This document shows positions 8,001 through 17,561 of a stretch of DNA of 41,414 nucleotides, piece after piece. The notes beneath the pieces are model-generated. The model did no database searches and was not told the DNA's origin. It was given only the letters and a program-made list of their open reading frames with translations. How positions within the stretch are numbered: position 1 is the stretch's first letter; each line of letters begins with the position of its first letter. The DNA is from Acidimicrobiia bacterium (GTDB lineage: Bacteria; Actinomycetota; Acidimicrobiia; Acidimicrobiales; Poriferisodalaceae), in contig JAJECP010000023.1 of the NCBI GenBank assembly GCA_022821985.1, forward strand, positions 1 to 41,414, given 5' to 3'. A program made the translations under genes and the position numbers.

Positions 8001-8913
8001 ACCGCCGCCCTTGCGCTGGTTGGGCGATCTCGCCGACGCAGCCCACAGCCTCCCCATACACCGGCTACGCCCCTACTACTCCCAACGCGCACCGGGCGAA
8101 GCGGATGCATCGAAAACGCTGCTGCCTGATATCGCCCGACGTGCCCGCGGACTGATAAACGAGCTTGCTGAAGACTGCTACTTCGATCAGGTCTTCGAAG
8201 TGCAGTGCATAGAGTTATCGCTCCCTCCCGGCCCCACACCCGAGGACATACTCGCCAGCTGCGTCGGCAAACCGCACCTGTGGTCGGCCGAATTCAACGA
8301 ATGGACGGAAGCTGACTTGTGCGACTTCATCGAGGCATTCCACGACCAGGCGGCCCGCCCGAAACGAAGATGGTTCCATGCCTTCGCCGGAACGGTTTGC
8401 GGATGGCATGTGGAATCTTTCTCGAAACGATCCGGCCAGGCGATCTACCGATGGCGCATGAACCAGCTGCTCGACTCGACCTCGTTCGAATTCCGGCTCG
8501 CCGAGACCGGCGAGGACATAGGACGCATGGTGCGGCGCGTCCCCAGCGACCTGGGACAGCTCGTAGACGAAATCCTCAGCAATGCCTCTGTCGAAGACCC
8601 GGAAGCGCACGCGATCTCCCTCTTCCGCAGGCGTGATGCGACCCGCGAAGACCGCCGTTCAGCAGTTGTCGTACTCGCCGGCATCCTAGAGGAGCAACGC
8701 GACCTCCTGAAGGAACGGCTATTGCGAAAAGATGAGCGCGCCCTCTTCGAAATCGCCAACAAATTCGCCCTGCGGCACCGCAAAGCCAACCAACGCGGCG
8801 AATACGACGACGCGTACCTCGAATGGATCTTCTACTGGTACCTAGCGACGGTGCATCTCACCCGACAGCTGAGCAAGGACACCTCCGACACGCCACAGGT
8901 CACCCTCACATAA
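7984..8913 (+). CDS. Uncharacterised 309-aa protein, possible HEPN-like C-terminus
   Basis: No family is recognised with confidence. The start is ATG 7984 (TTG 7981 is also in frame), overlapping the 96-aa gene. The protein is soluble, rich in charged helices and tryptophan. Its C-terminal ~60 residues (ALFEIANKFALRHRKANQ, then a helix EWIFYWYLATVHLT) recall the F-x-I-R-H/N-x-x-x-x-Q helix pair seen in some HEPN domains that accompany defence genes; this is an inference from pattern only, and the canonical R-x4-6-H ribonuclease motif is not clearly present. Intact frame beside a decayed nuclease suggests it is still selected or was inactivated only indirectly. Confidence 0.65.
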   Translation: MKSRSEPPPLRWLGDLADAAHSLPIHRLRPYYSQRAPGEADASKTLLPDIARRARGLINELAEDCYFDQVFEVQCIELSLPPGPTPEDILASCVGKPHLWSAEFNEWTEADLCDFIEAFHDQAARPKRRWFHAFAGTVCGWHVESFSKRSGQAIYRWRMNQLLDSTSFEFRLAETGEDIGRMVRRVPSDLGQLVDEILSNASVEDPEAHAISLFRRRDATREDRRSAVVVLAGILEEQRDLLKERLLRKDERALFEIANKFALRHRKANQRGEYDDAYLEWIFYWYLATVHLTRQLSKDTSDTPQVTLT

Positions 8914-9029
8914 CACGAGGAGACTCTCCGCAAACCTCACTGGTCGGAAGCTCGTCTAGTGGTATGAGAGATGGCAGATGGTAGATGCATTGTCTAACAG
9001 CCTACACGGAATATAATTCGTATCTAGGG

Positions 9030-9782
9030 TCAGTCCTCACGATTAGCAAGTCCTTCCACGATCATTTTCTTGATCAAGACGGCCATATCAAGCTCTTCGT
9101 CCTGACTCATTTGCAATAGATGGTCGAATTCAACAATCTCATTTTCGCCTTGCCATGTAATGTCCAACCGCCTGACGGGAATAGTTGCCACATGTTGGTA
9201 GGATCTGTCTGGTATGGCCCAGTAGCAGGACCCACAAACTTCTACTACCCGCTCTTCCCAGTTTGGACAGGCTTCGCATTCCCATGATTTTGCTCGGTTC
9301 ATTGCTGCGCTGACAGGCATGAAGTCTTCTACTTCAAATGGTTGTCTTGGATCTCCTGAAATTCTGTATGGAATTCTATGGTCGATTTGAATTTCTCTGG
9401 AAGATGTAGCTGCTCGGGTGAAGATATCAATTTCTCCGTAGTGTTCCAGAACCTCTTTTCTAAACTTCTTTGAAATCGCAATTCTTCCTATAGAAGTTTG
9501 ATCCAATTGGTCCATGTTATCTGGAAATCTGTAGTGGCCAATTCGTTTTCCGTCAATAGTCCTCGAGACTGTCTCAAGGGGAATACCCCGATCTCGTACA
9601 TCTGCTGCTGCTCTTGGTGGATGCTCGTATCCCAATTCGGACAGGTCAAGTGTCGTAATGTAACCGTTCTCAAGGATGTGTTCAACCACTACTCTGCTGC
9701 GTCCAGTCGTTCTTGCAATCAACTCTTCAACGATGTCAGGAGTGAGGTCGTTGCGCGTTGGACCCTCAACTCGCTTTGGCAT
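9030..9782 (-). CDS. HNH-type type II restriction endonuclease
   Basis: A 250-residue protein from ATG 9782. The N-terminal ~85 residues look like a winged helix-turn-helix (TPDIVEELIARTTGRSRVVV, ending in DGKRIGHYRF). The nuclease core has EIQIDHRIPYRISGD (Asp134-His135, Ile-Pro-Tyr), then Asn162 in MNRAKSWECEACPNW and a second cysteine pair in VCGSCYW (Cys169/172 and 183/186), as in HNH restriction enzymes with a structural zinc. The first cysteine pair that often precedes the DH motif is absent. It overlaps the methyltransferase stop by 17 nt and is downstream of it, an order that lets methylation come first. It should cut unmethylated DNA at the site recognised by its partner; the site cannot be predicted here. 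Confidence 0.8.
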   Translation of the reverse strand: MPKRVEGPTRNDLTPDIVEELIARTTGRSRVVVEHILENGYITTLDLSELGYEHPPRAAADVRDRGIPLETVSRTIDGKRIGHYRFPDNMDQLDQTSIGRIAISKKFRKEVLEHYGEIDIFTRAATSSREIQIDHRIPYRISGDPRQPFEVEDFMPVSAAMNRAKSWECEACPNWEERVVEVCGSCYWAIPDRSYQHVATIPVRRLDITWQGENEIVEFDHLLQMSQDEELDMAVLIKKMIVEGLANRED

Positions 9783-10698
9783 AGTCCTTTGATGCGAAAT
9801 CAAGAGCAGTCTGATCAGCGGCCTCACACACACTAGCTGACCTAATTGCTTCTAAGTTAGGAGACAGATACAGGGCTTCTATTGTTTGCTCATTCCTGCC
9901 TTGCAGAGTTGAGGTTGTTGAGCGACCGGCCTCTATTTCAACCCGTTCAAGACCTAGTTCAGAGGGAAGAGGTTTACCGTATGTTCTTTCGCCTGTGCGG
10001 CCATCGTATGACAATAAAAAAGGAACTCCTTGATCGTTTAGGTCATGAAGAAATGCTTCAAATTCACTGCGGCATATAGTCGAGAAATATCTTGAATCCT
10101 TTCGCCTTGACACTCCCTCATATGGGGGGTCCATGTACCATACCTGGCCTGACTTATATTCGTAGACTAGATCACAATAGTCAATGGATGAGGTATGAGT
10201 ACATCTGCTCATTGCTATAGAAATGACTTTCAGACGCCTTGCTAGCTCTTGTGGTCGAGCGCCAAGACGGCGATTATCCGGGCTTTGATTGAACTCTCCC
10301 ATGGAGTTGTAACGGATTGCACCCTTTACTGCTCTGGATAACAAGTAGAGCAGGTCTGCTGGCTCCAAGTGCTTATTGAATCTCGCCCTTACCAATCTGT
10401 AATATTCCTTCGGATCATATTTCTGCGATTCCCACATTACGGTGTATTGTTCAATCAAACTGTCGGTATCATGTAGTATCGCATTCCACAAGTCAATCAG
10501 CGGTTGGTTTGCGTCGTTCAACCACAGAGAACTGACCCTACCTTCCAGGGCGGCCCTGATTGATACCGCGGCTGATCCCGCAAAGGGTTCCACCAGCATC
10601 GAATAGCTCCGCGTATCCAGCTTCGACAAGATTGCAGGGGCAATGACCCTCTTGGATCCCTGGTACTGGAACGGCTGTGGAGCGTCCTTCAAATGCAT
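9766..10698 (-). CDS. D12-class (Dam-like) N6-adenine DNA methyltransferase
   Basis: A 310-residue amino-methyltransferase of the MethyltransfD12 family. PFQYQGSKR (9-17) and EPFAGSAAV (37-45) form the S-adenosylmethionine site, NDANQPLIDLW (61-71) the following motif, and MDPPYEGVS (189-197) the catalytic DPPY motif. A FNKH segment near 107-110 and the helical target-recognition region between the motifs fit the alpha-class order. Product: N6-methyladenine in a specific site, protecting host DNA from the endonuclease encoded next. GGAGAA lies 9 nt before the ATG. The frame is intact and AT-rich relative to its surroundings, in keeping with recent transfer. No controller protein gene is present. 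Confidence 0.9.
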   Translation of the reverse strand: MHLKDAPQPFQYQGSKRVIAPAILSKLDTRSYSMLVEPFAGSAAVSIRAALEGRVSSLWLNDANQPLIDLWNAILHDTDSLIEQYTVMWESQKYDPKEYYRLVRARFNKHLEPADLLYLLSRAVKGAIRYNSMGEFNQSPDNRRLGARPQELARRLKVISIAMSRCTHTSSIDYCDLVYEYKSGQVWYMDPPYEGVSRRKDSRYFSTICRSEFEAFLHDLNDQGVPFLLSYDGRTGERTYGKPLPSELGLERVEIEAGRSTTSTLQGRNEQTIEALYLSPNLEAIRSASVCEAADQTALDFASKDYAKAS

Positions 10699-10779
10699 TG
10701 TCGTACATTCTCCATGCTGATGTTTGGAGGGCGGTGGCAGATTAAGGCCACCATACCAGCGTCCAGTGACACTTCCCGG

Positions 10780-11274
10780 CTATTCGTGGCGGCGGTCTTC
10801 GAAGTCTTCGGGGAGGTCTATGGGGGGGTCGGGGAGTTTGGTGATGTCTCTGCTGGCCAGGAGGGCTTCGAAGCCCTCGGGGTCGGCGGCCCAGGAGGCG
10901 GCGTCGCCCATCATCACCTCGAACAGCTCTACGCCGTCGGGGCCAGCGATCAGGGGGCCCAACGCCGCGCCGTGGGGCAGTTCGATGTGGGTGCCGGCGG
11001 GGCAGTGGACGTCGCCGCACATGAGATCCCCGCTCAGCACGTACATCACCTGCGGGGAGTGGTGGCCGTGGCGGTGCACGATCATGCCCGGATCCCAGCG
11101 GGCCCACATCGACAGGTACTGCTTGCCGTGGCTGCCGAAGGTGAACCACTTCTCCCACACCGACTTCTGCCCGTCGGGGTGCATTTGGGTGCGGACCTGC
11201 TGCACCTTCAGGTCTTCGTCGTCGAGGTGGCGGAAGATGGGCTCCACGCCCGGGACATCATGGGGCGATGCCAT
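10780..11274 (-). CDS. Cupin-domain protein
   Basis: A 164-residue single-domain cupin. The metal-binding motif 1 is VHRHGHHSPQVMYVLSGDL (around residues 66-84) and the second motif is PAGTHIELPHGAALGPL. Proteins like this act as small dioxygenases, isomerases or decarboxylases, or as sensors; the reaction here is unknown. Its start lies 3 nt after the stop of the amidohydrolase at 11278-12492, so they are one operon and probably act in the same degradative route. The final residues (DPPIDLPEDFEDRRHE) are acidic and probably disordered. Its downstream end abuts the low-GC islet. Confidence 0.8.
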   Translation of the reverse strand: MASPHDVPGVEPIFRHLDDEDLKVQQVRTQMHPDGQKSVWEKWFTFGSHGKQYLSMWARWDPGMIVHRHGHHSPQVMYVLSGDLMCGDVHCPAGTHIELPHGAALGPLIAGPDGVELFEVMMGDAASWAADPEGFEALLASRDITKLPDPPIDLPEDFEDRRHE

Positions 11275-11277
11275 CGC

Positions 11278-12492
11278 TCAGCCCACCCCCGCAGGCACCT
11301 TGGGCACGTAGGTCGAGGGGTCGTACTCGTAGGTGGTGGCCTCGATGAACTCCTCGGGCAGGTAGCCCTCAGGGAACCGGTACAGGTCGATGGAGTTGTC
11401 CCACAGGATCTTGCGCTTCGACTCGTCTGAGATCTTGGGCAGATCAAGGAATGACTGCACCGCCTCTGGGTACTTGGAATCGGGGTGGGGGTAGTCGCTC
11501 TCCCACACGATCTTGTCGTCTCCCAGTTCCTCGATCACGTGGTACACGAGGTACTCGTCGGGCTCCACCGAGATGAAGCAGTTGTCCTGGAAGTACTCCT
11601 GGGGCGACTTGGTGAGTCCCGGCTTCTCGTAATCGCCCGACAGCTCGATGTGCTCCTCCATGCGCCACAGCCACCACGGGAGCCAGGCGCAGTTGGCCTC
11701 CATGTAAGCCACCCGCAGCCTGGGAAATCGCTCGAAGACCCCATTGCAGATCATCGACAGCATGGCCATCTGGGCCTCATGGGGGTGGCAGACGGTGTGC
11801 CACTCGGTGAACGTCTCAAACCGGTCGGCGCCGGCCGACGACCCGTTGTGGCCCATGAAGTCGTGGGTGGCGAACGCGCAGTCCAGGTCTTGGAGGAGCT
11901 CGTACATGGGGTCGTAGTAGGGGTCGCCCAGCATCCGGCGGTTGAACATGTTGGGCCGGGCGAAGAAGCACCGGGTGCCCAGATGGTCGTAGGCGTACTG
12001 GATCTCCTCCACCGCCCGGTGTACGTCGTTCATAACCACCGGCCCCGAGGCGATGACCCGCCCGCCAGACATCTCCCGCATCTCCTGGCCCCAGCGGTTG
12101 TAGGCCCGGCACATGGCGGCCTGGAGTTCGGGGTCCATGCCGTCGGACCACAGGTCGTAGCCGGGGCCGTAGATCACCATGAAGTCCATGCCGTCCAATG
12201 GCATGGCCTGGGCCACCGCGTCGCCGGGGAAGCCGTTGTCCACCACGGCCTGGCCGTATTTCTCCCGCATTACGTCGTAGGTCCAGTTCACCGCTTCCAT
12301 GAAATCGCCGTAGATGGTGACCCGGCTCTGGGTGTAGCGGCCGTCCACGGTGGCCGGGCGGAACGCCTCCCGACCGGGGACTTCCTTCCAGCCCACCCGG
12401 TGCTGGAACTTCTGGTCCAAGAACCGCTCCCATAGGTTCTTGGGCTCCACCACGTGCCCGTCGGCGTCAAAAACCTTGTACCCATGCCGCAT
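11278..12492 (-). CDS. Amidohydrolase-2 family protein
   Basis: A 404-residue Amidohydro_2 enzyme. It opens with KVFDADGHVVEPKNLWERF (D-x-D-x-H-x-x-E-P), has ATHDFMGHNGSSAG near residue 205, and closes with WESDYPHPDSKYPE near 336 carrying the metal Asp, followed by the helix ESKRKILWDNSIDLY. This subgroup includes metal-dependent hydrolases and decarboxylases of aromatic or cyclic acids. It is a paralogue of the protein at 4012-5124, sharing the start and end motifs, and is somewhat longer. GAGGAG is about 8 nt before the ATG. It is followed at 3 nt by the cupin gene and is divergent from an MFS transporter 129 bp away. Confidence 0.85.
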   Translation of the reverse strand: MRHGYKVFDADGHVVEPKNLWERFLDQKFQHRVGWKEVPGREAFRPATVDGRYTQSRVTIYGDFMEAVNWTYDVMREKYGQAVVDNGFPGDAVAQAMPLDGMDFMVIYGPGYDLWSDGMDPELQAAMCRAYNRWGQEMREMSGGRVIASGPVVMNDVHRAVEEIQYAYDHLGTRCFFARPNMFNRRMLGDPYYDPMYELLQDLDCAFATHDFMGHNGSSAGADRFETFTEWHTVCHPHEAQMAMLSMICNGVFERFPRLRVAYMEANCAWLPWWLWRMEEHIELSGDYEKPGLTKSPQEYFQDNCFISVEPDEYLVYHVIEELGDDKIVWESDYPHPDSKYPEAVQSFLDLPKISDESKRKILWDNSIDLYRFPEGYLPEEFIEATTYEYDPSTYVPKVPAGVG

Positions 12493-12603
12493 GTCCGGCT
12501 CTCCTCAATCGCTACTGAATGCCAGTTGGTCCGCCAAGAGTAGGGCAACCGGACAACAGGTGGTAGCAGACGGCGAGCCACACCCATCGAGCGGGCCAAG
12601 ACC

Positions 12604-12609
12604 TACTAT
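12604..12609 (+). promoter_or_regulatory. Candidate -10 box upstream of the MFS gene
   Basis: TACTAT lies 12 nt before the ATG at 12622 and fits TANNNT. The leader would be very short or absent; no Shine-Dalgarno is visible. It sits in the 129-bp divergent region shared with the amidohydrolase operon. Confidence 0.4.
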
Positions 12610-12621
12610 TGCCCGTTCGCT

Positions 12622-13809
12622 ATGTTCACCCCATCGGACCAACGGGCGCTGGGAGCGGTTGCCATCCAGTTCTTCGTAAACGGCGCAATATTTGCCTCGT
12701 TCATCCCCCGGCTTCCCGAAATACGAGACCGAGTGGACATCAGCGTGGCCGAAGTCGGCCTGCTCCTGTCGATTGCCGGGATCAGCGGCCTAGTGGGAAG
12801 CGCGGTGGTCGGCCCGGCCGTCAGCCGCTTCGGAACACGGCGGGTGATGCTGGCCGCCGGCACGCTCACCGCCCTGTCGCTCCCGGTCATCGGCATCGCC
12901 CGCACCCCGCTGGTTCTCCTGTTCGGCTTGATCGCCCTGCAAACCTTCGACGTGCTCATGGACGTGGCCATGAACATGCAGGGGTCGTGGCTGAGCGCTC
13001 GGCGGCACACACCGGTCATGACCCGCCTGCACGGCCTGTGGAGCCTCGGGACCGTGATCGGAGGCGTTTCCGCCTCACGAATCGCCGCAGCGGGCATCTC
13101 AATCTCCACCCACTTGGTATGCGCCGCGGCGATCCTGCTCATGGCGCTCGGTTTCGCCAGCCGGGGCTTGCTTCGAGTCGACGAGCACCCCGCCAGCGAC
13201 GCTTCGGGCCCTATGGATGGGGGCAGCGCCGCAAAGCGACGGGTCTCGCCCGTGCTGGCGGTGTTTCTGCTGGTCGGATTCTTCTCCATTGCCCTTGAGT
13301 CCACCGCCATCGACTGGGCTGCGTTCCGGCTCACCGACGACTTCGCGGCCACCACCGGCGTGGCCACCCTGGGCTATGTGGCCGTGGCCGCGGGAATGAC
13401 CGGGGGCCGCTTCTCCGGCGACTTCATCGCCGCCCGGCTGGGGGCAACCCGGCTCCTCAGCATGTCGATCGTCTTGACCGGCGTCGGGCTGACTGCCGCC
13501 ACCCTGTCTCCCGGCCAGAACTTCACCCTCGTCGGATACGCCATTGCTGGCCTGGGGGTGGCCAACCTGAGCCCGATCCTCTACGACACCGCAGCCCAGC
13601 ATCCCGGGCGTCCAGGTGTCGGCCTCGGTGCGCTCACCGGCGGCCTCCGCACCGCCAACCTCACCGTCCCCCTGTTGGTGGGCACGCTGGCCGCCACCCG
13701 CCTCTCGGTGGGCAGCGCCATCGCCATCGTCACCCTCCCCAGCGTCATCGGATTCCTGGCCATGTCCGCGGTGATCTCGCGCCTACGCGTCGGTGCGCCG
13801 GGCAGCTAG
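12622..13809 (+). CDS. MFS transporter (YbjJ-like)
   Basis: A 395-residue membrane protein with about twelve hydrophobic segments and a central polar linker (DEHPASDASGPMDGGSAAKRR, near residues 190-210). N-terminal FVNGAIFASFIPRLPEIRD followed by GLVGSAVVGPAVSRFGTRR is the MFS loop 2-3 signature in the form seen in YbjJ/fucose-permease-like carriers; GMTGGRFSGDFIAARLG is the matching loop in the second half. It should be a proton-driven inner-membrane transporter; the substrate is unknown. It is divergent from the amidohydrolase/cupin operon, which makes a related solute possible but unproven. Its TAG stop overlaps the convergent J-domain gene at CTAG (13806-13809). Confidence 0.85.
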   Translation: MFTPSDQRALGAVAIQFFVNGAIFASFIPRLPEIRDRVDISVAEVGLLLSIAGISGLVGSAVVGPAVSRFGTRRVMLAAGTLTALSLPVIGIARTPLVLLFGLIALQTFDVLMDVAMNMQGSWLSARRHTPVMTRLHGLWSLGTVIGGVSASRIAAAGISISTHLVCAAAILLMALGFASRGLLRVDEHPASDASGPMDGGSAAKRRVSPVLAVFLLVGFFSIALESTAIDWAAFRLTDDFAATTGVATLGYVAVAAGMTGGRFSGDFIAARLGATRLLSMSIVLTGVGLTAATLSPGQNFTLVGYAIAGLGVANLSPILYDTAAQHPGRPGVGLGALTGGLRTANLTVPLLVGTLAATRLSVGSAIAIVTLPSVIGFLAMSAVISRLRVGAPGS

Positions 13810-14462
13810 CCAGACGGGGTCAGGTAGCAGACGGCTTCTTGGGCAGAGCGCACCCAGTGAAGGTCGGTGTCGGGGGGACAGGGGGCGCCCAATGGAACCC
13901 ATTCCACGAGCTTGCCGTCGTGGGGGTGATCGCAGGGCACGGTGATGAGGGTGGTGGTGCCGATGCGAAAGCAGTCTCCGGACTCGGGGCGGGACTCGGA
14001 GACCGGGGCCAACGCGGTGATGGGGGCAGCGGGGTCGGAGTCGTCGATGGCCGATGTGGCCAAGAAGATCACCACAACCGCCACCGCGGCCAAGACGACC
14101 GCCGCCAGGCTGAGCCATCGCCAGCGGATGCCGACGATCTCGAGGGGCGGACTTGGAGGGGGCTCGGAAGATCGAGGGCTGGCCGCGGGACGGGGGGCGT
14201 TGGGCGGCGGACGCGAGCCCGCCGGTTGGGACGGGCTGGGCGGACGGGGGGCGCTTCGGGCCAGACTCCGGTCGTAGGCAGCGCGGGATCGAATATCCCC
14301 TAGGACTTCCCAGGCCTCGTTGACGGCCCGCATCTGCTCGGCATCGCCCGACGGGCGGTCGGGGTGCCACCGGCGGGCCTGGCGCAAGTAGGCCCGTCGG
14401 ATGGCATCGGGCTTCGCGCCGGGGGACACGCCCAGAACGTCGTAGTGCGACCGCTCCGGCAT
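13806..14462 (-). CDS. Membrane-anchored J-domain protein with Septum_form-like C-terminus
   Basis: A 218-residue protein in three parts. Residues 1-68 are a DnaJ J-domain (HYDVLGVSPGA, HPD at 33-35, NEAWEVLGDIRSRAAYD). Residues 70-107 are a proline/serine-rich linker. Residues 116-136 (SLAAVVLAAVAVVVIFLA) are a single transmembrane helix. The outer C-terminal part has SGDCFRIG and VPCDHPHDGKLVEW with cysteines at 164, 177, 195 and 212, a pattern like the Septum_form domain of actinobacterial envelope proteins. It would recruit DnaK on the cytosolic face and present a disulfide-bonded domain outside. It lacks the zinc and substrate domains of true DnaJ. It follows the SDR gene by 10 nt, and its stop overlaps the convergent MFS stop. 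Confidence 0.8.
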   Translation of the reverse strand: MPERSHYDVLGVSPGAKPDAIRRAYLRQARRWHPDRPSGDAEQMRAVNEAWEVLGDIRSRAAYDRSLARSAPRPPSPSQPAGSRPPPNAPRPAASPRSSEPPPSPPLEIVGIRWRWLSLAAVVLAAVAVVVIFLATSAIDDSDPAAPITALAPVSESRPESGDCFRIGTTTLITVPCDHPHDGKLVEWVPLGAPCPPDTDLHWVRSAQEAVCYLTPSG

Positions 14463-14472
14463 GACCCCTCAG

Positions 14473-15282
14473 TCAATCATCCAAAACGCTGAGAGAGGAG
14501 TAGGGGAACTTGGCACCAACGCCGCCGTCCACCAGCAGAGTGCGGCCGCTCACGTAGCTGGCCAGCGGCGACGACAGGAACAGGGCCGCCCCGGCGATGT
14601 CGGCGGGCAGGCCCATGCGGCCGATCGGCGCGTTGCCGCTGGAGTGAGCTCGCTGGGCGTCGCTCAGCATGTCCATGATCCGGGGGGTGGCGATGGCCCC
14701 CGGGGCCACCGCATTGGCCCGAACCCCGTGAGGGCCCATCTCCACCGCCATCGACTTCACCCAGGCCATGAGCCCGGCCTTGGCCGCCCCGTAGGCGGCG
14801 TGGTTGGGGGCGCCGTCCATCCCCGAAGCCGAGGCGATGAACACCATCGATCCCTCCCCATTGGCCACCATGTGGCTGCCGAACACCTGGCCCAGCAGAT
14901 AGGCGTGGCGCAGGTTGATGGCCATCTGGCGATCCCACACCCCGTCGTCCATGTCAACGATGAAGCCCCACTCGGCCATCCCGATGATGTCCACCAGCCC
15001 GTACACCTGGCCCAGTGCGGCCACCGAGTCTTCTAGCAGTCGCTCCACGTCGGCCCGCGCGGTGGCGTCGCCCGACCACGGTGTGCCGCCCACCTCCTCG
15101 GCGATGTCCGCGGCCCGGTCAGCGTCGATATCCACGCAAACCACCCGGGCACCGCACTGCACCAGCGCATGGCTGGTTTGGCGGCCCATGCCCTGCCCCG
15201 CGCCGACCACCACGAAGCCCTTGCCGTCAAGGCGCAGCAGATCGGGATAGTGCGGAACCGGGGAGTTGTCAGCGCTGGTCAT
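14473..15282 (-). CDS. SDR-family NAD(P)-dependent oxidoreductase
   Basis: A 269-residue classical short-chain dehydrogenase/reductase. The cofactor loop is VVGAGQGMGRQ (near 25-35), a variant of TGxxxGxG; Asp in VCVDIDADR suggests NAD(H) preference. The catalytic Ser lies in IASASGMDG and the Tyr-Lys pair in AAYGAAKAG (near 165), followed by NAVAPGAIATPR and the C-terminal SGRTLLVDGG. The NAG motif residue region reads DIIGMAEWG, which departs from the common NNAG. Such enzymes oxidise or reduce hydroxyl/keto groups on steroids, acyl-CoAs or small alcohols; the substrate is unknown. It begins the operon with the J-domain gene. Confidence 0.88.
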   Translation of the reverse strand: MTSADNSPVPHYPDLLRLDGKGFVVVGAGQGMGRQTSHALVQCGARVVCVDIDADRAADIAEEVGGTPWSGDATARADVERLLEDSVAALGQVYGLVDIIGMAEWGFIVDMDDGVWDRQMAINLRHAYLLGQVFGSHMVANGEGSMVFIASASGMDGAPNHAAYGAAKAGLMAWVKSMAVEMGPHGVRANAVAPGAIATPRIMDMLSDAQRAHSSGNAPIGRMGLPADIAGAALFLSSPLASYVSGRTLLVDGGVGAKFPYSSLSVLDD

Positions 15283-15288
15283 GCTCTG

Positions 15289-15294
15289 AAGCTA
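15289..15294 (-). promoter_or_regulatory. Candidate -10 box upstream of the SDR gene
   Basis: On the minus strand TAGCTT lies 6 nt before the ATG at 15282, fitting TANNNT with leaderless spacing. No ribosome binding site is visible. Confidence 0.42.
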
Positions 15295-15295
15295 T

Positions 15296-15339
15296 CCCGC
15301 TGTCGGCTCAGGCCCGCTATCAACTCAGGCCTAGGCCCG

Positions 15340-15352
<13 letters not shown>
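15296..15352. repeat. Three imperfect 17-bp copies at the 3' end of the FtsB/DivIC-like gene
   Basis: Copies at 15296-15312, 15313-15329 and 15336-15352 share the form CCCGCTRTCRRCTSAGG with one to three differences. The third copy contains the stop codon of the FtsB/DivIC-like gene, so the others are extra copies of its last codons lying beyond the stop. A palindrome GGCCTAGGCC (15328-15337) spans the 6-bp spacer. Confidence 0.7.
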
Positions 15353-17042
<1,690 letters not shown>

Positions 17043-17062
<20 letters not shown>

Positions 17063-17549
17063 GCGCGGCAATCCGCTGAGCCCGGGCCTCACGCTCGGCG
17101 GCCTTGATCGCCTCCCATTGGATCGACAGCTCATCATCAGTGGGCTCGGGCGCACTCGGGTCGCGTTCGAACACGTGTGGATGGCGGCGCAGCATCTTGG
17201 CCTCAACGGTTTCGAGCACCTCAGCCAAGGTGAATGTTCCCGCCTGCTCGCCTATCGCGGCATTCATCAGCACCTGCAGCAGCACATCGCCCAATTCCTC
17301 GACGAGATCCTCGATCGCCGTGGCCGATTCGACCGTGTGGCCGGACAGCGCGTCTTCAGCTGCCTGCAATGCCTCGGCCAGTTCCGAAGCTTCGTCGAGT
17401 GCGTACGGAGCGAGCGTGGCGTGCGTCTGCGCCCGGTCCCACGGGCACTCCTGCCGCAGTCTGGTGATGACCTCATGAAGCGAAACGAGCCGGTGCCCCA
17501 GATCTGGTTCGGGGCCGGCGCAGCGCTCAGTGGCCACGATTGCCCCCAC
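17043..17549 (-). CDS. mazG: MazG nucleoside triphosphate pyrophosphohydrolase
   Basis: A 168-residue protein with one MazG domain. CPWDRAQTH is at 35-43, the metal-binding helix LDEASELAEAL at 51-61 and EELGDVLLQVL at 84-94. These give the Mg-binding E-x2-E ... E-x2-D set. It hydrolyses NTPs or dNTPs to the monophosphate and pyrophosphate and helps clear damaged nucleotides. The C-terminal part (HPHVFERD, then WEAIKAAEREAR) is typical. It lies 12 nt after the lipoprotein gene; mfd-mazG-eno proximity is also known in Mycobacterium. The C-terminal codons are tandemly duplicated beyond the stop. Confidence 0.92.
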
Positions 17550-17561
17550 GCACGCAGCAGC

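Larger units (their letters stand above)
8930..10760. other. Low-GC islet carrying a restriction-modification system
   Basis: Base composition drops sharply here: the row at 9061-9120 is about 40% G+C by count, against about 68% in the row at 11041-11100. The islet coincides with the two restriction-modification genes plus about 100 bp of AT-rich sequence on the left. No transposase, integrase or obvious terminal repeats were found at its edges. Composition and content together point to horizontal acquisition. Confidence 0.75.

Noticed and set aside
10693..11430. Long plus-strand frames opposite the cupin and amidohydrolase genes
   Set aside because: These are antisense frames of high-GC coding DNA; the minus strand has clear family motifs and tight operon spacing.
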